Assembly (NCBI GenBank): GCA_045806525.1
Contig: JBJMJD010000050.1
Location: 21,991-85,990, forward strand
Reading direction: 5' to 3'
DNA: 64,000 bases
From: JAICYJ01 sp045806525
Lineage (GTDB): Bacteria; Actinomycetota; Thermoleophilia; Gaiellales; JAICJC01
Shown: piece by piece, positions 24,070 through 32,000 of the stretch
How positions within the stretch are numbered: position 1 is the first letter of the stretch
How the letters are laid out: every line of letters starts with the position of its first letter
Program-made: the position numbers and the translations under genes
The notes under the pieces: model-generated
Seen by the model: the letters and a program-made list of their open reading frames with translations, nothing else
The model's database searches: none
Told to the model about the DNA's origin: nothing

Positions 24070-25162
24070 GCGCGTCCGCCAGGCGCTCCACGTCGTCGTC
24101 GCTCGTCCATGCGCCGACGGAGACCCGCAGCCAGGGCGTGTCGGGGATGTAGCGCGCGAGGATGCCCTGTGCGCCCAGCCGCTCGTTGAGGGCGACGGTG
24201 TCCTCCTGCCCGGCGACGGTAAGGGCGATCAGCGGTGCGCCATCGTTGCCGTGGTCGGCCACCGTCACGCCGGGCTGCCGGCGCAGGCGCTCGCGGGCGC
24301 GGCTCGCGTTGTCGGCGGTCTGGGCCAGCCAGCCGGCGCGACCGCCGGGCAGCGATTCCACCCACTCGATGGCGGCGCCGATGCCGGCCACCGTGACGGT
24401 GTCGAGGGTGCCGCTGTCGAAGCGGGCGGCGGTCGGCAGGAAGTCGCCGACCACTCCCTGCTCCAGGTTCCAGTAGCTCGACTGGGATGTCCACGCGCGG
24501 TCCCACCACTGCGGGGACACCCACAGGCCGCCGCTGCCCTGCGGGCCGAGCAGCCACTTCTGGCCGGAGAACGCGTAGAAGTCGGCGCCGGTCGCGGCGG
24601 CGTCGACGGCGATCGCGCCGGCCGACTGGGCGCCGTCCAGGAGCAGCGACGCCCCGGCCTCGTGCGCGGCCGCGGAGATCGCGGCCACGTCAAGCACCCG
24701 GCCGGTCGTCCACAGCACGTGCGAGACGGCCACCATCCGGGTGCCGTCGCCGATACCGTCCAGCAGCCGCTCGGGCGGCAACTCGACGACGCGCACGCCG
24801 AAGCGACGGGCGATCACATCCAGCGGGCTGCGGATGCCTGGGTGCTCGTCGGTCGTGGTCAGCACCTCGTCGCCGGCCTGCCAGTCGATGCCAGAGATGA
24901 CGATCCCGACGCCCTGCGTGGTGGAGCTGGTCAGCGCGATCTGCTCGGGCGGCGCACCCACGGCACGACCGAGCGCTGCGCGGGCGCGGTCGCGCAGGTC
25001 GCGATAGTGCTGGAAGGCGGCCATGCCGATGCGGGGCTCGGCCAGGGACATGTCCAGCTCGCGCCGCATGGCCTCGGCGGCGGGGCGGGGCAGCGGCCCG
25101 TTGGTGCCGGCGTTCAGGTAGGCAACGCCCTCCACCGAGGGCAGGTCGGACCGGATGCTCAC
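24011..25162 (-). CDS. Class V aminotransferase (cysteine desulfurase/isopenicillin epimerase-like)
   Basis: PLP fold type I enzyme, 383 residues. YLNAGTNGPLP at the start, TDEHPG, LLLDGAQSAGAIAVD with the PLP-ring Asp, and FSGQKWLLGPQGSGGLW with the Schiff-base Lys. The class V layout fits selenocysteine lyase/isopenicillin N epimerase relatives. No loop Cys typical of IscS is visible, so sulfur transfer is unlikely; the substrate is unknown. The GTG start overlaps the stop of the EEP gene. The 3' end overlaps the convergent HD gene by 59 bp. Confidence 0.85.
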   Translation of the reverse strand: MSIRSDLPSVEGVAYLNAGTNGPLPRPAAEAMRRELDMSLAEPRIGMAAFQHYRDLRDRARAALGRAVGAPPEQIALTSSTTQGVGIVISGIDWQAGDEVLTTTDEHPGIRSPLDVIARRFGVRVVELPPERLLDGIGDGTRMVAVSHVLWTTGRVLDVAAISAAAHEAGASLLLDGAQSAGAIAVDAAATGADFYAFSGQKWLLGPQGSGGLWVSPQWWDRAWTSQSSYWNLEQGVVGDFLPTAARFDSGTLDTVTVAGIGAAIEWVESLPGGRAGWLAQTADNASRARERLRRQPGVTVADHGNDGAPLIALTVAGQEDTVALNERLGAQGILARYIPDTPWLRVSVGAWTSDDDVERLADALSCAGPAGPRSAAAPRSRT

Positions 25163-25968
25163 AATGTCACCACCGCGTCGACGGGATCATGGTCAGAGAG
25201 GCGGACGGGCAGCTCTCCGTCCAGGTACAGGTCGCGGAGCTCGGGCGGCCACGGCGCCGGTCGGGACGACACCTGCATGCCGCGGACGAAGAGGTGATCG
25301 ACGCCGGGATGCAGCTTCGTGGTGTCCTCGATCCAGCCGCGTGCGGCGAGCGCCCGCAGGCCGCGAGAGCCGGCATCGGCATTCAGGTCGCCGCCCAGCA
25401 GCATCGGGGCGCCGCGTGCGAAGCGTTCGAGCACGTAGCCGGCCCGTTCCAGCTGCTGGCGGTTGTCACCGGAGTCGGAATGGACGTTGGCGAGCGCGAG
25501 CTCGCGGCCGGCGGATCGGTGGCGGAGTCGCACCAGCTGGGCGATGCGAGGCTCACCGCGAAGGCGGCGGCGGTCGTTGATCTGGACGCGGCGGGCCGAC
25601 ACGAGCAGCAGCTCGGAACCGTAGAGGACGGCGTTGGCCTGGCCCTCGACCTGGGTGCGGACGAGGTCGGGCAGGGCCTTGCCCACGGCGGCACCGAGCG
25701 CCAGCGGCAGGGGCACGTGCAGGAACGGGATGTGGGCGCCGTAGGCGGGGGCCAGCGTGACGCCCATGCCGGTGCGCTCGCGAAGCAGGGCGCCGGCCCA
25801 CACCGGCACCTCCTGCAGCAGCACCAGGTCTGGCGCGTCACGGACGATCAGCTCGCACATCTCATCGAGCAGCTTGCGATGGACGTGGCCGTGCTGGCGG
25901 TCGGGAGGGATGTCGCGGCCGTGGGCGATGTTCCAGGCGCGGACGTGGATGCGTACGGGATCGCTCAC
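25159..25968 (-). CDS. Endonuclease/exonuclease/phosphatase family protein
   Basis: 269 residues of the EEP fold: HVRAWNIAHG, DLVLLQEV with the metal Glu, LANVHSDSGDNRQQ, GGDLNAD with the catalytic Asp/Asn, and LSDHDPVDAVV with the terminal Asp-His. Substrate (DNA, phospholipid or inositol phosphate) not determinable. The GTG start has TAGCAT 7 nt upstream, mirroring the divergent neighbour. Coupled to the aminotransferase by GTGA. Confidence 0.85.
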   Translation of the reverse strand: MSDPVRIHVRAWNIAHGRDIPPDRQHGHVHRKLLDEMCELIVRDAPDLVLLQEVPVWAGALLRERTGMGVTLAPAYGAHIPFLHVPLPLALGAAVGKALPDLVRTQVEGQANAVLYGSELLLVSARRVQINDRRRLRGEPRIAQLVRLRHRSAGRELALANVHSDSGDNRQQLERAGYVLERFARGAPMLLGGDLNADAGSRGLRALAARGWIEDTTKLHPGVDHLFVRGMQVSSRPAPWPPELRDLYLDGELPVRLSDHDPVDAVVTL

Positions 25969-25975
25969 CAGGGCG

Positions 25976-26009
25976 ATGCTACCGGGCCACCGCCGGGCAC
26001 CGGTAGCAT
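25976..26009. promoter_or_regulatory. Mirror-image divergent TAGCAT -10 boxes
   Basis: TAGCAT occurs on the minus strand (25976-25981) 7 nt before the EEP GTG, and on the plus strand (26004-26009) 7 nt before the ATG at 26017. The two boxes are identical, in opposite directions and with equal spacing. Confidence 0.5.
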
Positions 26010-26016
26010 CCCCGGC

Positions 26017-26361
26017 ATGAGGATTCCCGGGAGGGCTCGCTTCGGAGACGTGATCGGACGGCAGCTGGCGATGTTCGCCGACGACCACCGCGACCTGATG
26101 CTGCGGGTCGAGCAGGCGCGCGTCTCCTACACGCATGCGGGCGCGAGCGAGGCGGAGGAGCGCTACGGCGACTACATGGACCTGGTTGAGGAGGCGGAGG
26201 AAGAGCTGCTGGCGCTGCGCGACCGGTATGCGGAGAGGATGGCGGCACGGGATCGGATGCGATACGAGCGCGAGTTCTCGAAGGCGGCGGAGAGGCGGCT
26301 GCCGTCGCTGGTGGTGCGGCGCATCTACCAGCGCGCGATGGATCCGGATCTTGACGAGTGA
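26017..26361 (+). CDS. Small helical protein of unknown function
   Basis: 114 residues, charged and almost wholly alpha-helical in appearance, with heptad-like YMDLVEEAEEELLALRDRYAERMAARDRM suggesting a coiled coil (about 60-90; shown here only as YMDLVEEAEEELLAL at its start). No membrane segment or catalytic motif. I do not recognise the family. The start at 26017 is supported by TAGCAT 7 nt upstream. dedA follows after 3 bp, so the two are likely co-transcribed. Confidence 0.6.
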   Translation: MRIPGRARFGDVIGRQLAMFADDHRDLMLRVEQARVSYTHAGASEAEERYGDYMDLVEEAEEELLALRDRYAERMAARDRMRYEREFSKAAERRLPSLVVRRIYQRAMDPDLDE

Positions 26362-26364
26362 GAT

Positions 26365-26946
26365 GTGAGCACGCTGGTCGGCTGGTTCGAGAACCACGCC
26401 TACCTGCTCGTGTTCGTGACGGTGACGCTGGAGCTGGTGGGGGTGCCGTTTCCGTCTGAGACGATCCTGATCGGCGCCGGCGCCGCGGCGGCGGCGGGAC
26501 ACCTGAACGTGCTCCTGGTGATGGGCGTGGCGGCGATCGCGGCGACGCTGGGCGCGCTGGGCGGATACGAGATCGGGCGGATCGGCGGGCGACCGCTGCT
26601 GGACCGGCTGGTGGCGCGGGGCTGGCCTCGGCAGCAGCAGGTGCTGCGGGTCGAGGAGTTCTTCGGGCGGCACGGCGGCAAGTCGCTGGTGGGAGCGCGA
26701 TTCGTGCCGTTCGTGCGGATCTTCGCGCCCTGGATGGCCGGGGCGGCGGGGATGCCGCTGCGCCAGTTCGCGGCGTGGAACGTGGTCGGTGCGGTGGCGT
26801 GGGTGGTGATCGTGACCGGCGGCGGGTTCCTGTTCGGAGAATCGCTGGCGGCGATCGAGGCCAGCGTCGGGCCGGTGGCGGCGGTGGTGGCGGCGGTGGC
26901 CGTGGCGGGGCTGTTCGTCCTGCATCGCGTCCGAGCCCGCGACTAG
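26365..26946 (+). CDS. DedA family membrane protein
   Basis: 193 residues with the DedA/SNARE-associated (VTT) fold: ELVGVPFPSETILIGAG, GYEIGRIGGR, the GARFVPFVRIFAPWMAGAAGMP re-entrant region (split here: ...RFVPFVRIFAP), FAAWNVVGAVAW and a C-terminal membrane helix. DedA proteins include undecaprenyl-phosphate and phospholipid flippases. Conserved acidic and Arg residues are present, so it is probably functional. GTG start 3 bp after the previous stop. Confidence 0.9.
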   Translation: MSTLVGWFENHAYLLVFVTVTLELVGVPFPSETILIGAGAAAAAGHLNVLLVMGVAAIAATLGALGGYEIGRIGGRPLLDRLVARGWPRQQQVLRVEEFFGRHGGKSLVGARFVPFVRIFAPWMAGAAGMPLRQFAAWNVVGAVAWVVIVTGGGFLFGESLAAIEASVGPVAAVVAAVAVAGLFVLHRVRARD

Positions 26947-26958
26947 CCTCCGGCGTCC

Positions 26959-27153
26959 ATGGCCCGAACTCCCAAGAAGCGCAAGCAGCCGCGGTGCCAC
27001 TCGTGTCACCGGCGCTCGCTGCGGTGGCTGGAAGGCCGGCAGCGCTTCATGTGCGACTCCTGCGGCAAGGTCTTCGACCTGGCCGTGGTCGAGCGGCACA
27101 ACCCGGGCCTGCAGCTGTTCGAGCCACAGCTGCACATGGACGTCGCCGGGTAA
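26959..27153 (+). CDS. Small zinc-ribbon protein
   Basis: 64 residues. A Lys/Arg-rich N-terminus (MARTPKKRKQ) precedes a four-Cys zinc ribbon: Cys13-x2-Cys16 and Cys32-x2-Cys35. Nucleic-acid binding is a reasonable inference from charge and fold. The family is not recognised. TAGCCT at 26944-26949 lies 9 nt before the ATG and may give it its own promoter. A strong hairpin follows 7 bp after the stop. Confidence 0.7.
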   Translation: MARTPKKRKQPRCHSCHRRSLRWLEGRQRFMCDSCGKVFDLAVVERHNPGLQLFEPQLHMDVAG

Positions 27154-27160
27154 CGTCGGT

Positions 27161-27185
27161 GATTCGTCACGGCCCGTGACGAATC
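27161..27185 (+). terminator. 11-bp stem hairpin after the zinc-ribbon gene
   Basis: GATTCGTCACG-GCC-CGTGACGAATC is a perfect 11-bp inverted repeat with a 3-nt loop, 8 nt downstream of the stop codon. There is no T-run, but the position fits termination of the 26017-dedA-zinc-ribbon transcript. It also insulates the repeat array and the SOS promoter. A protein-binding palindrome cannot be excluded. Confidence 0.6.
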
Positions 27186-27201
27186 TGGAGGGTCACACTG
27201 G

Positions 27202-27565
27202 GCCAGGCGCGGCCGTTGCGCTCACGGCCAGGTCAACGCGCAGGTCACGCGCACCGATTGCAACCGCGCCATGACGGCTCGTATGCATCCTGGAGGCAAC
27301 ACCGGTGCCAGGCGCGGCTGTTGCGCTCCCAGAAGTGTCAACGCGCCCGTCACGTGAGCAGATCGCAACCCGGCTGTCAGCGCCTGACGCAACCTTGGCG
27401 GCAACACCGGTGCCAGGCGCGGCTGTTGCGCTCACGGAACGGTCAACGCGCCCGTCACGCGCACGAATTGCAACCCCGCCGTCACTGCTCGCACGCACCT
27501 TGCGGGCAACACCGGTGCCAGGCGCGGCTGTTGCGCTCACGGAAGTGTCATCGCAGCCGTTGCAT
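27202..27565. repeat. 105-bp direct tandem repeat array (about 3.5 copies)
   Basis: Units begin with GCCAGGCGCGGCTGTTGCGC-like sequence at 27202, 27307, 27412 and 27517, exactly 105 bp apart; the last is partial and runs into the imuB promoter. Each unit has a fixed internal rhythm of CAAC motifs spaced 27, 36 and 42 bp (27234, 27261, 27297, 27339, 27366, 27402, 27444, 27471, 27507). Each also carries CACCGGTG, and units 2-4 show GCAAC/GTTGC arms. It fills most of the 440-bp region between the zinc-ribbon gene and imuB. Because 105 is a multiple of three, long frames run through it on both strands, but none has a start signal I trust. Confidence 0.9.
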
Positions 27566-27588
27566 ACGAACACATGTTCGCCTATGCT
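27560..27588 (+). promoter_or_regulatory. SOS promoter of the imuB-dnaE2 unit
   Basis: TTGCAT (27560-27565), a 17-bp spacer and TATGCT (27583-27588) make the best sigma-A-type promoter in the window. The spacer contains a LexA operator. The expected transcription start is 27594-27596, only a few bases before the TTG start codon at 27598. Confidence 0.75.
27567..27580. promoter_or_regulatory. LexA operator (SOS box)
   Basis: CGAACACATGTTCG is a perfect 14-bp palindrome matching the Gram-positive LexA consensus CGAAC-N4-GTTCG. Lying wholly between the -35 and -10 boxes, it would block RNA polymerase until DNA damage triggers LexA cleavage. It controls a translesion-synthesis unit, as expected. 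Confidence 0.9.
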
Positions 27589-27597
27589 GGAGGGCCC

Positions 27598-28785
27598 TTG
27601 CCGAAACGCCCCCGCATCCTGGTCTGCGCGCTCGTCCCCCGCTTCGCTCTGCGGGTGGCGATGGGCGGTTCGCTGGGCGATGTCCCGGCGGCGCTGGCCC
27701 CGGAGGCGGGCGGCTCGCCGCTGGTGGGCGAGGTGAACGCCGCCGCGGCCACCTTCGGCGTGCGGCCCGGGATGCGCTCAGGCGAGGCGATCGCTCGCTG
27801 CCCGGGAATCAGGCTGGTCACCGCCGACCCCGGTGCCGTCGCCGATGCCGCCGAGGAGCTGCTGGCCGGCCTGGAGGCGATCGGCGCCGCTGTCGAGCCG
27901 CTCGAGCCCGGCCACGCGCTGTTCCGCGCAGACGGCCTGCTGCGCATGCACGGGGGCCTCGGCCGCCTGCTGCACGCCGCTGGAAAGCTGCTCCCGCCCG
28001 GCGCCCGGATCGGCGCCGGGCCCGGCCGCTTCACCGCCCGGGCCGCCGCCATCAAGGCCCGGCCCGGCCGCCCGCGCTTGGTCGACGCGGACAGCGCGCC
28101 CGGCTTCATCGGCCGCATGGCAATCGGCCGCCTGGGCCTCGACCCTCGCATCACCGACGAGCTGGAGGCGCTCGGCATCCGCACCGCCGGCGCGCTAGCC
28201 GCGCTCCCGCTCCCCGCCGTTGCCGATCGCTTCGGCCCCGCCGGCATCGCCGGGCGCCGCCTCGCCCAGGGCGAGGACGAGGACTACGTCGCGCCGCGCA
28301 TGCCGCCCCAGCCGCTGCGTGAGTGGATCGACTTCCCCGAGCCCGTGGGCGACGAGGCCACCCTCCACCAGGCCGCCACCCTGCTGGTCGAGCGCCTGCT
28401 GGCCACTCCCCGCCGGAACGGCCGTCCCGTTCGCACGCTCACGCTCTCCGCGCGCCTGTCCGCCGGCGGATCCTGGCACCGCCCCGTGCGCCTGCGCGAC
28501 GCCACCTCCGACCCGCGCCGCCTGCGCGACGCCCTGCTGCCCGCCCTCTCCGGCCTGCCCGGCGCGCTCGACCGTCTGACCATGGAGCTGGCCGAGCTGG
28601 GCGAGCCGGGCGGCCGCCAGCAGCTCCTGATGCGCCCCGCCCGCGAGGTGCGCCGCGAGCGCGCCGCGGAAGCAGCCCGCCAGCTTCGCGCCGCCATGGG
28701 TGAGGGCCACCTGCTGCGCGTCGTCGAGGTCGCCCCCTGGTCACGCCTGCCGGAGGGCCGGGAGCTGCTCGTGCCGTACGAGTAA
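27598..28785 (+). CDS. imuB: ImuB-type inactive Y-family polymerase
   Basis: Adaptor subunit of the SOS mutasome that links DnaE2 to the sliding clamp. The Y-family layout is recognisable: palm part with VNAAAATFGVRPGMRSGEAIARCPG (starting VNAAAATFGV), a helix-hairpin stretch DELEALGIRTAGALAALPLPA, and a little-finger-like C-terminus. The N-terminal strand reads RILVCALVPRFAL and the later palm motif LFRADGLLRMHGG, so the catalytic acidic residues are missing, typical of ImuB. TTG 27598 (395 residues) is chosen from the promoter position; the ATG at 27574 lies inside the LexA box. Confidence 0.85.
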   Translation: MPKRPRILVCALVPRFALRVAMGGSLGDVPAALAPEAGGSPLVGEVNAAAATFGVRPGMRSGEAIARCPGIRLVTADPGAVADAAEELLAGLEAIGAAVEPLEPGHALFRADGLLRMHGGLGRLLHAAGKLLPPGARIGAGPGRFTARAAAIKARPGRPRLVDADSAPGFIGRMAIGRLGLDPRITDELEALGIRTAGALAALPLPAVADRFGPAGIAGRRLAQGEDEDYVAPRMPPQPLREWIDFPEPVGDEATLHQAATLLVERLLATPRRNGRPVRTLTLSARLSAGGSWHRPVRLRDATSDPRRLRDALLPALSGLPGALDRLTMELAELGEPGGRQQLLMRPAREVRRERAAEAARQLRAAMGEGHLLRVVEVAPWSRLPEGRELLVPYE

Positions 28786-28791
28786 CCGAAG

Positions 28792-29055
28792 ATGCAGGGG
28801 GTCATGGATCGCACATACGTACGCCGGCTGGGGCTCCCCCGTCCCATCCACGTCACCACCGACCAGGCCGGCCTGCCCGTGGCCGTCGCCAACCGCCCCG
28901 TCTCCGTCACCCGCGACGAGTGGCGGGTCGAGGAGGGCTGGTGGACGCGCCGCCCCGTCCACCGCACCTACTTCGATCTGGTGCTGGCGGACGGCCGCAA
29001 CACCGTCGTCTTCTGCGATCGCCGCCAGGGCCGCTGGTACGAGCAGCGCGCATGA
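28792..29055 (+). CDS. Small protein between imuB and dnaE2 (DUF6504-like)
   Basis: 87 residues (83 if ATG 28804, preceded by AGGGGG, is used). It begins with PRPIHVTTDQAGLPVAVANRP, then DEWRVEEGWWTRRPVHRTYFDLV (shortened here) and ends CDRRQGRWYEQR. The W-rich pattern with a GRWY ending resembles the small DUF6504 proteins found beside actinobacterial imuB/dnaE2 genes; that recollection is not verified. It occupies the place where proteobacteria and mycobacteria have the RecA-like imuA/imuA'. ATGA overlap with dnaE2. Confidence 0.75.
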   Translation: MQGVMDRTYVRRLGLPRPIHVTTDQAGLPVAVANRPVSVTRDEWRVEEGWWTRRPVHRTYFDLVLADGRNTVVFCDRRQGRWYEQRA

Positions 29056-32000
29056 TCGAGCTGCACGCCCACTCCTGTTACTCCTTCCTGGACGGCGCCT
29101 CCCAGCCCCAGGAGCTGGCCCTGACCGCCGCCCGCCTCGGCCATGAAGCCCTGGCTCTGACCGACCACGACAGCCTGTCCGGCTCGCTCGAGTTCGCCCA
29201 TGCCGCCCACGACGCCGGCCTGCGCCCCATCACCGGCTGCGAGCTGACCCTGGCCGGCGGCGCCCACCTCACCCTCCTGGTCGAGACCCAGGCCGGCTAC
29301 CGCAACCTCTGCCGCCTGCTCACCCTCGCCCACGCCGACGACCGCCGCGCACCCTCCGTCACCCTCGACCAGCTGGCCGTCCACGCCGACGGCCTGCACT
29401 GCCTGTCCGGCTGCGCCCGCGACGGTCTGGTCGCGCGCGAGGTCGCCGCCGGCCGCCCCCGCCAGGCCGACGCCGCCGCCCGCCGGCTGCGCGGCATCTT
29501 CGGCCGCGACCGGTTCGCGATCGAGCTGCAGCGCCCCTACTGGCGCGGCGACGGCCGCCGCAACCGCCTGCTGGCCGAGCTCGCCGCCGAGCTGCGCCTG
29601 CGCACCGTCGCCACCGGCGACGTCCACGCCCACAACGCCCGCCGCGCCTTCCTGCAGGACACCCTGGTCGCGATCCGCCTCAACACCACGCTCGACGCCT
29701 GCGAGCGTGACCGCCGGGGCAACCGTGAGGCGGTGCTGCGCGCCCCTGCTGAGATGGCCGCCCGCTTCCCCGACGACGCCGTCCGCGGCGCCCTCGAGGT
29801 GGCCGACCGCTGCCGCTTCGACCTCACCAGCGACCTTGGCTACAGCTACCCCGACTTCATCTCGGACACCGGCGAGTCGGCCTCCCAGGCCCTGTACCGC
29901 ATCTGCCGCGACCAGCTCGAGCTCCGCTACGCCGGCAGCCGTGACCTGCACGAGGCCCGCCGCCGCCTGGACGAGGAGCTGGCACTGATCGACCACCACG
30001 GCCTGGCCGGCTTCTTCCTCCTGCACCGCGACATCCTCGAGCTGGCCCGCGACGTCGCCCTCCAGGTGCGCGGCCAAAGCGCCGCCCGCCGCCTGCTGCC
30101 CCCGGGCCGCGGCCGCGGCTCCAGCGTCGGCTCGATCGTCTGCTACCTGATCGGCCTCTCCCACGTCGACCCGGTGTCGGCGCGGCTGTTCCTGGGCCGG
30201 TTCCTGTCGCGCGACCAGACCAGCATCCCCGACATCGACCTCGACTTCCCGCGCGACATCCGCGAGGGCCTGATCCTCGAGATCCAGCGCCGCTACGGCG
30301 ACGACCACGCCGCGCTGGTGGCCGCCTTCCCCACCTACCGGGTGCGCGGCGCCATCCGCGACCTGGGCAAGGCGCTGGCGCTGCCACAGGGCGAGGTCGA
30401 GCGGATGGCGCGCATGACCGACGGCTGGGACCGCGGCACCGAGTCGGCGCGCCTGCCGGACGGCTCCGACAGCCCCCGCTGGCGCGCCTTCCGCTTCCTG
30501 ATGGATGAGATCATGGGCCTGCCCCGCCACATCAGCCAGCACTCCGGCGGGATGGTCATCTCCTCCACCCCGCTGGTCGAGCTGGTGCCGGTGCTGCCGG
30601 CCGCCATGGAGGGCCGTCGCATCTGCCAGTGGGACAAGGACTCCTGCGCCGACGCCGGGTTCCTCAAGATCGACCTGCTCGGCCTGGGCATGCTGTCGGC
30701 GGTGGAGCGCTGCGTCGAGCTGATCGCCGACACCGCCGCCGAGCCCGTCGACCTGTCCCGCATCGGCTTCGACGACCCCGCGGTCTACTCCGAGATCCAG
30801 GCCGGCGACACCGTCGGCGTGTTCCAGATCGAGAGCCGCGCCCAGATGCAGTCGATCGTGCGCACCCAGCCCGAGAACCTGGGCGACCTGACCGTCCAGG
30901 TCGCGCTGGTGCGGCCGGGACCGATCGTGGGCAAGGCCGTCAACCCCTACATCCAGCGCCGCAAGCTGCTGCGCGAGAACCCCGACTACCAGGTGCCCTT
31001 CGACCACCCGCGGCTGGAGGGCCCGCTGGCCGACACGCTGGGCGTGATCGTCTACCAGGACCAGGTGCTGGAGGTGGCGATCGCGCTGGCCGGCTTCACC
31101 GCCGGCGAGGCCGAGTCGCTGCGCCGGGCGATGAGCCGCAAGCGCAGCCACGAGGCGCTGGTCGTGCACCGCGAGCGGTTCTGCGACGGGGCGGAGGCAC
31201 AGGGCGTCCCCCGCGAGACGGCCGCGGCCGTGTTCGAGAACGTGCTCGGCTTCTCCGGGTTCGGCTTCCCCAAGTCGCACGCCGCCGCCTTCGCGATCCT
31301 GGCCTACCAGTCGGCCTGGCTGCACCTGCACCACCCCGCCGAGTTCCTGTGCTCGCTGCTGAACGAGCAGCCGATGGGCTTCTACCCGCCCGCCACGCTG
31401 CTCCGCGACGGCGAGCGGCGGGGCGTGACCGTGCTCCCACCTGACATCAACCGCAGCCACCCCGAGTGCGCGATGGAGCAGAGCGCCGTCCGCATCGGCC
31501 TCGGCTACATCAAGGGCGTCGGCAAGGCTGCCTCGGACGTGGTCGCCGAGCGCGACCGCGGCGGCCCCTACCGCGACGCCGGCGACCTGGTGCGGCGGGC
31601 GCCGGTCGGCCGCGACGTGCTCGCCCAGATGGTGCGGGCCGGCGCGCTCGACCCCTTCTCCAGCGACCGCCGGCGGCTGCTGTGGGAGATCCGCCTGCAC
31701 CGCGCCCCCGAGTCCGGCCAGCTGGCGCTGGCGCTTGACGCCGCCCCGGCGCCGCCGCTGCCGTCACAGTCGCAGTGGGAGCGGATGATCGCCGACCACG
31801 AGACGATGCGCCTTACCACCGGCCCCCACCCGATGGCGCTGCTGCGCCCCACGCTCCCCGACCACATCCGCACATCGCGCGACCTGGCCACCGACCCGCC
31901 CGGATCCACCGTCACCATCGCCGGGATCGTGGTGGCGCGCCAACGCCCGGGCACCGCCAAGGGCATCGTGTTCCTGCTACTCGAGGACGAGCACGGCCTG

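Noticed and set aside
27202..27565. CRISPR array
   Set aside because: The repeat unit is 105 bp with no distinct unique spacers, diverged between copies, and no cas gene is present.
27574..27597. imuB start at ATG 27574
   Set aside because: This ATG is inside the LexA palindrome and upstream of the -10 box, so it would not be in the mRNA predicted from the promoter.
28968..31700. 910-codon open frame on the minus strand
   Set aside because: It is antisense to dnaE2, Ala/Val/Gly/Gln-rich without any recognisable domain, and exists because of GC-biased third positions in dnaE2.
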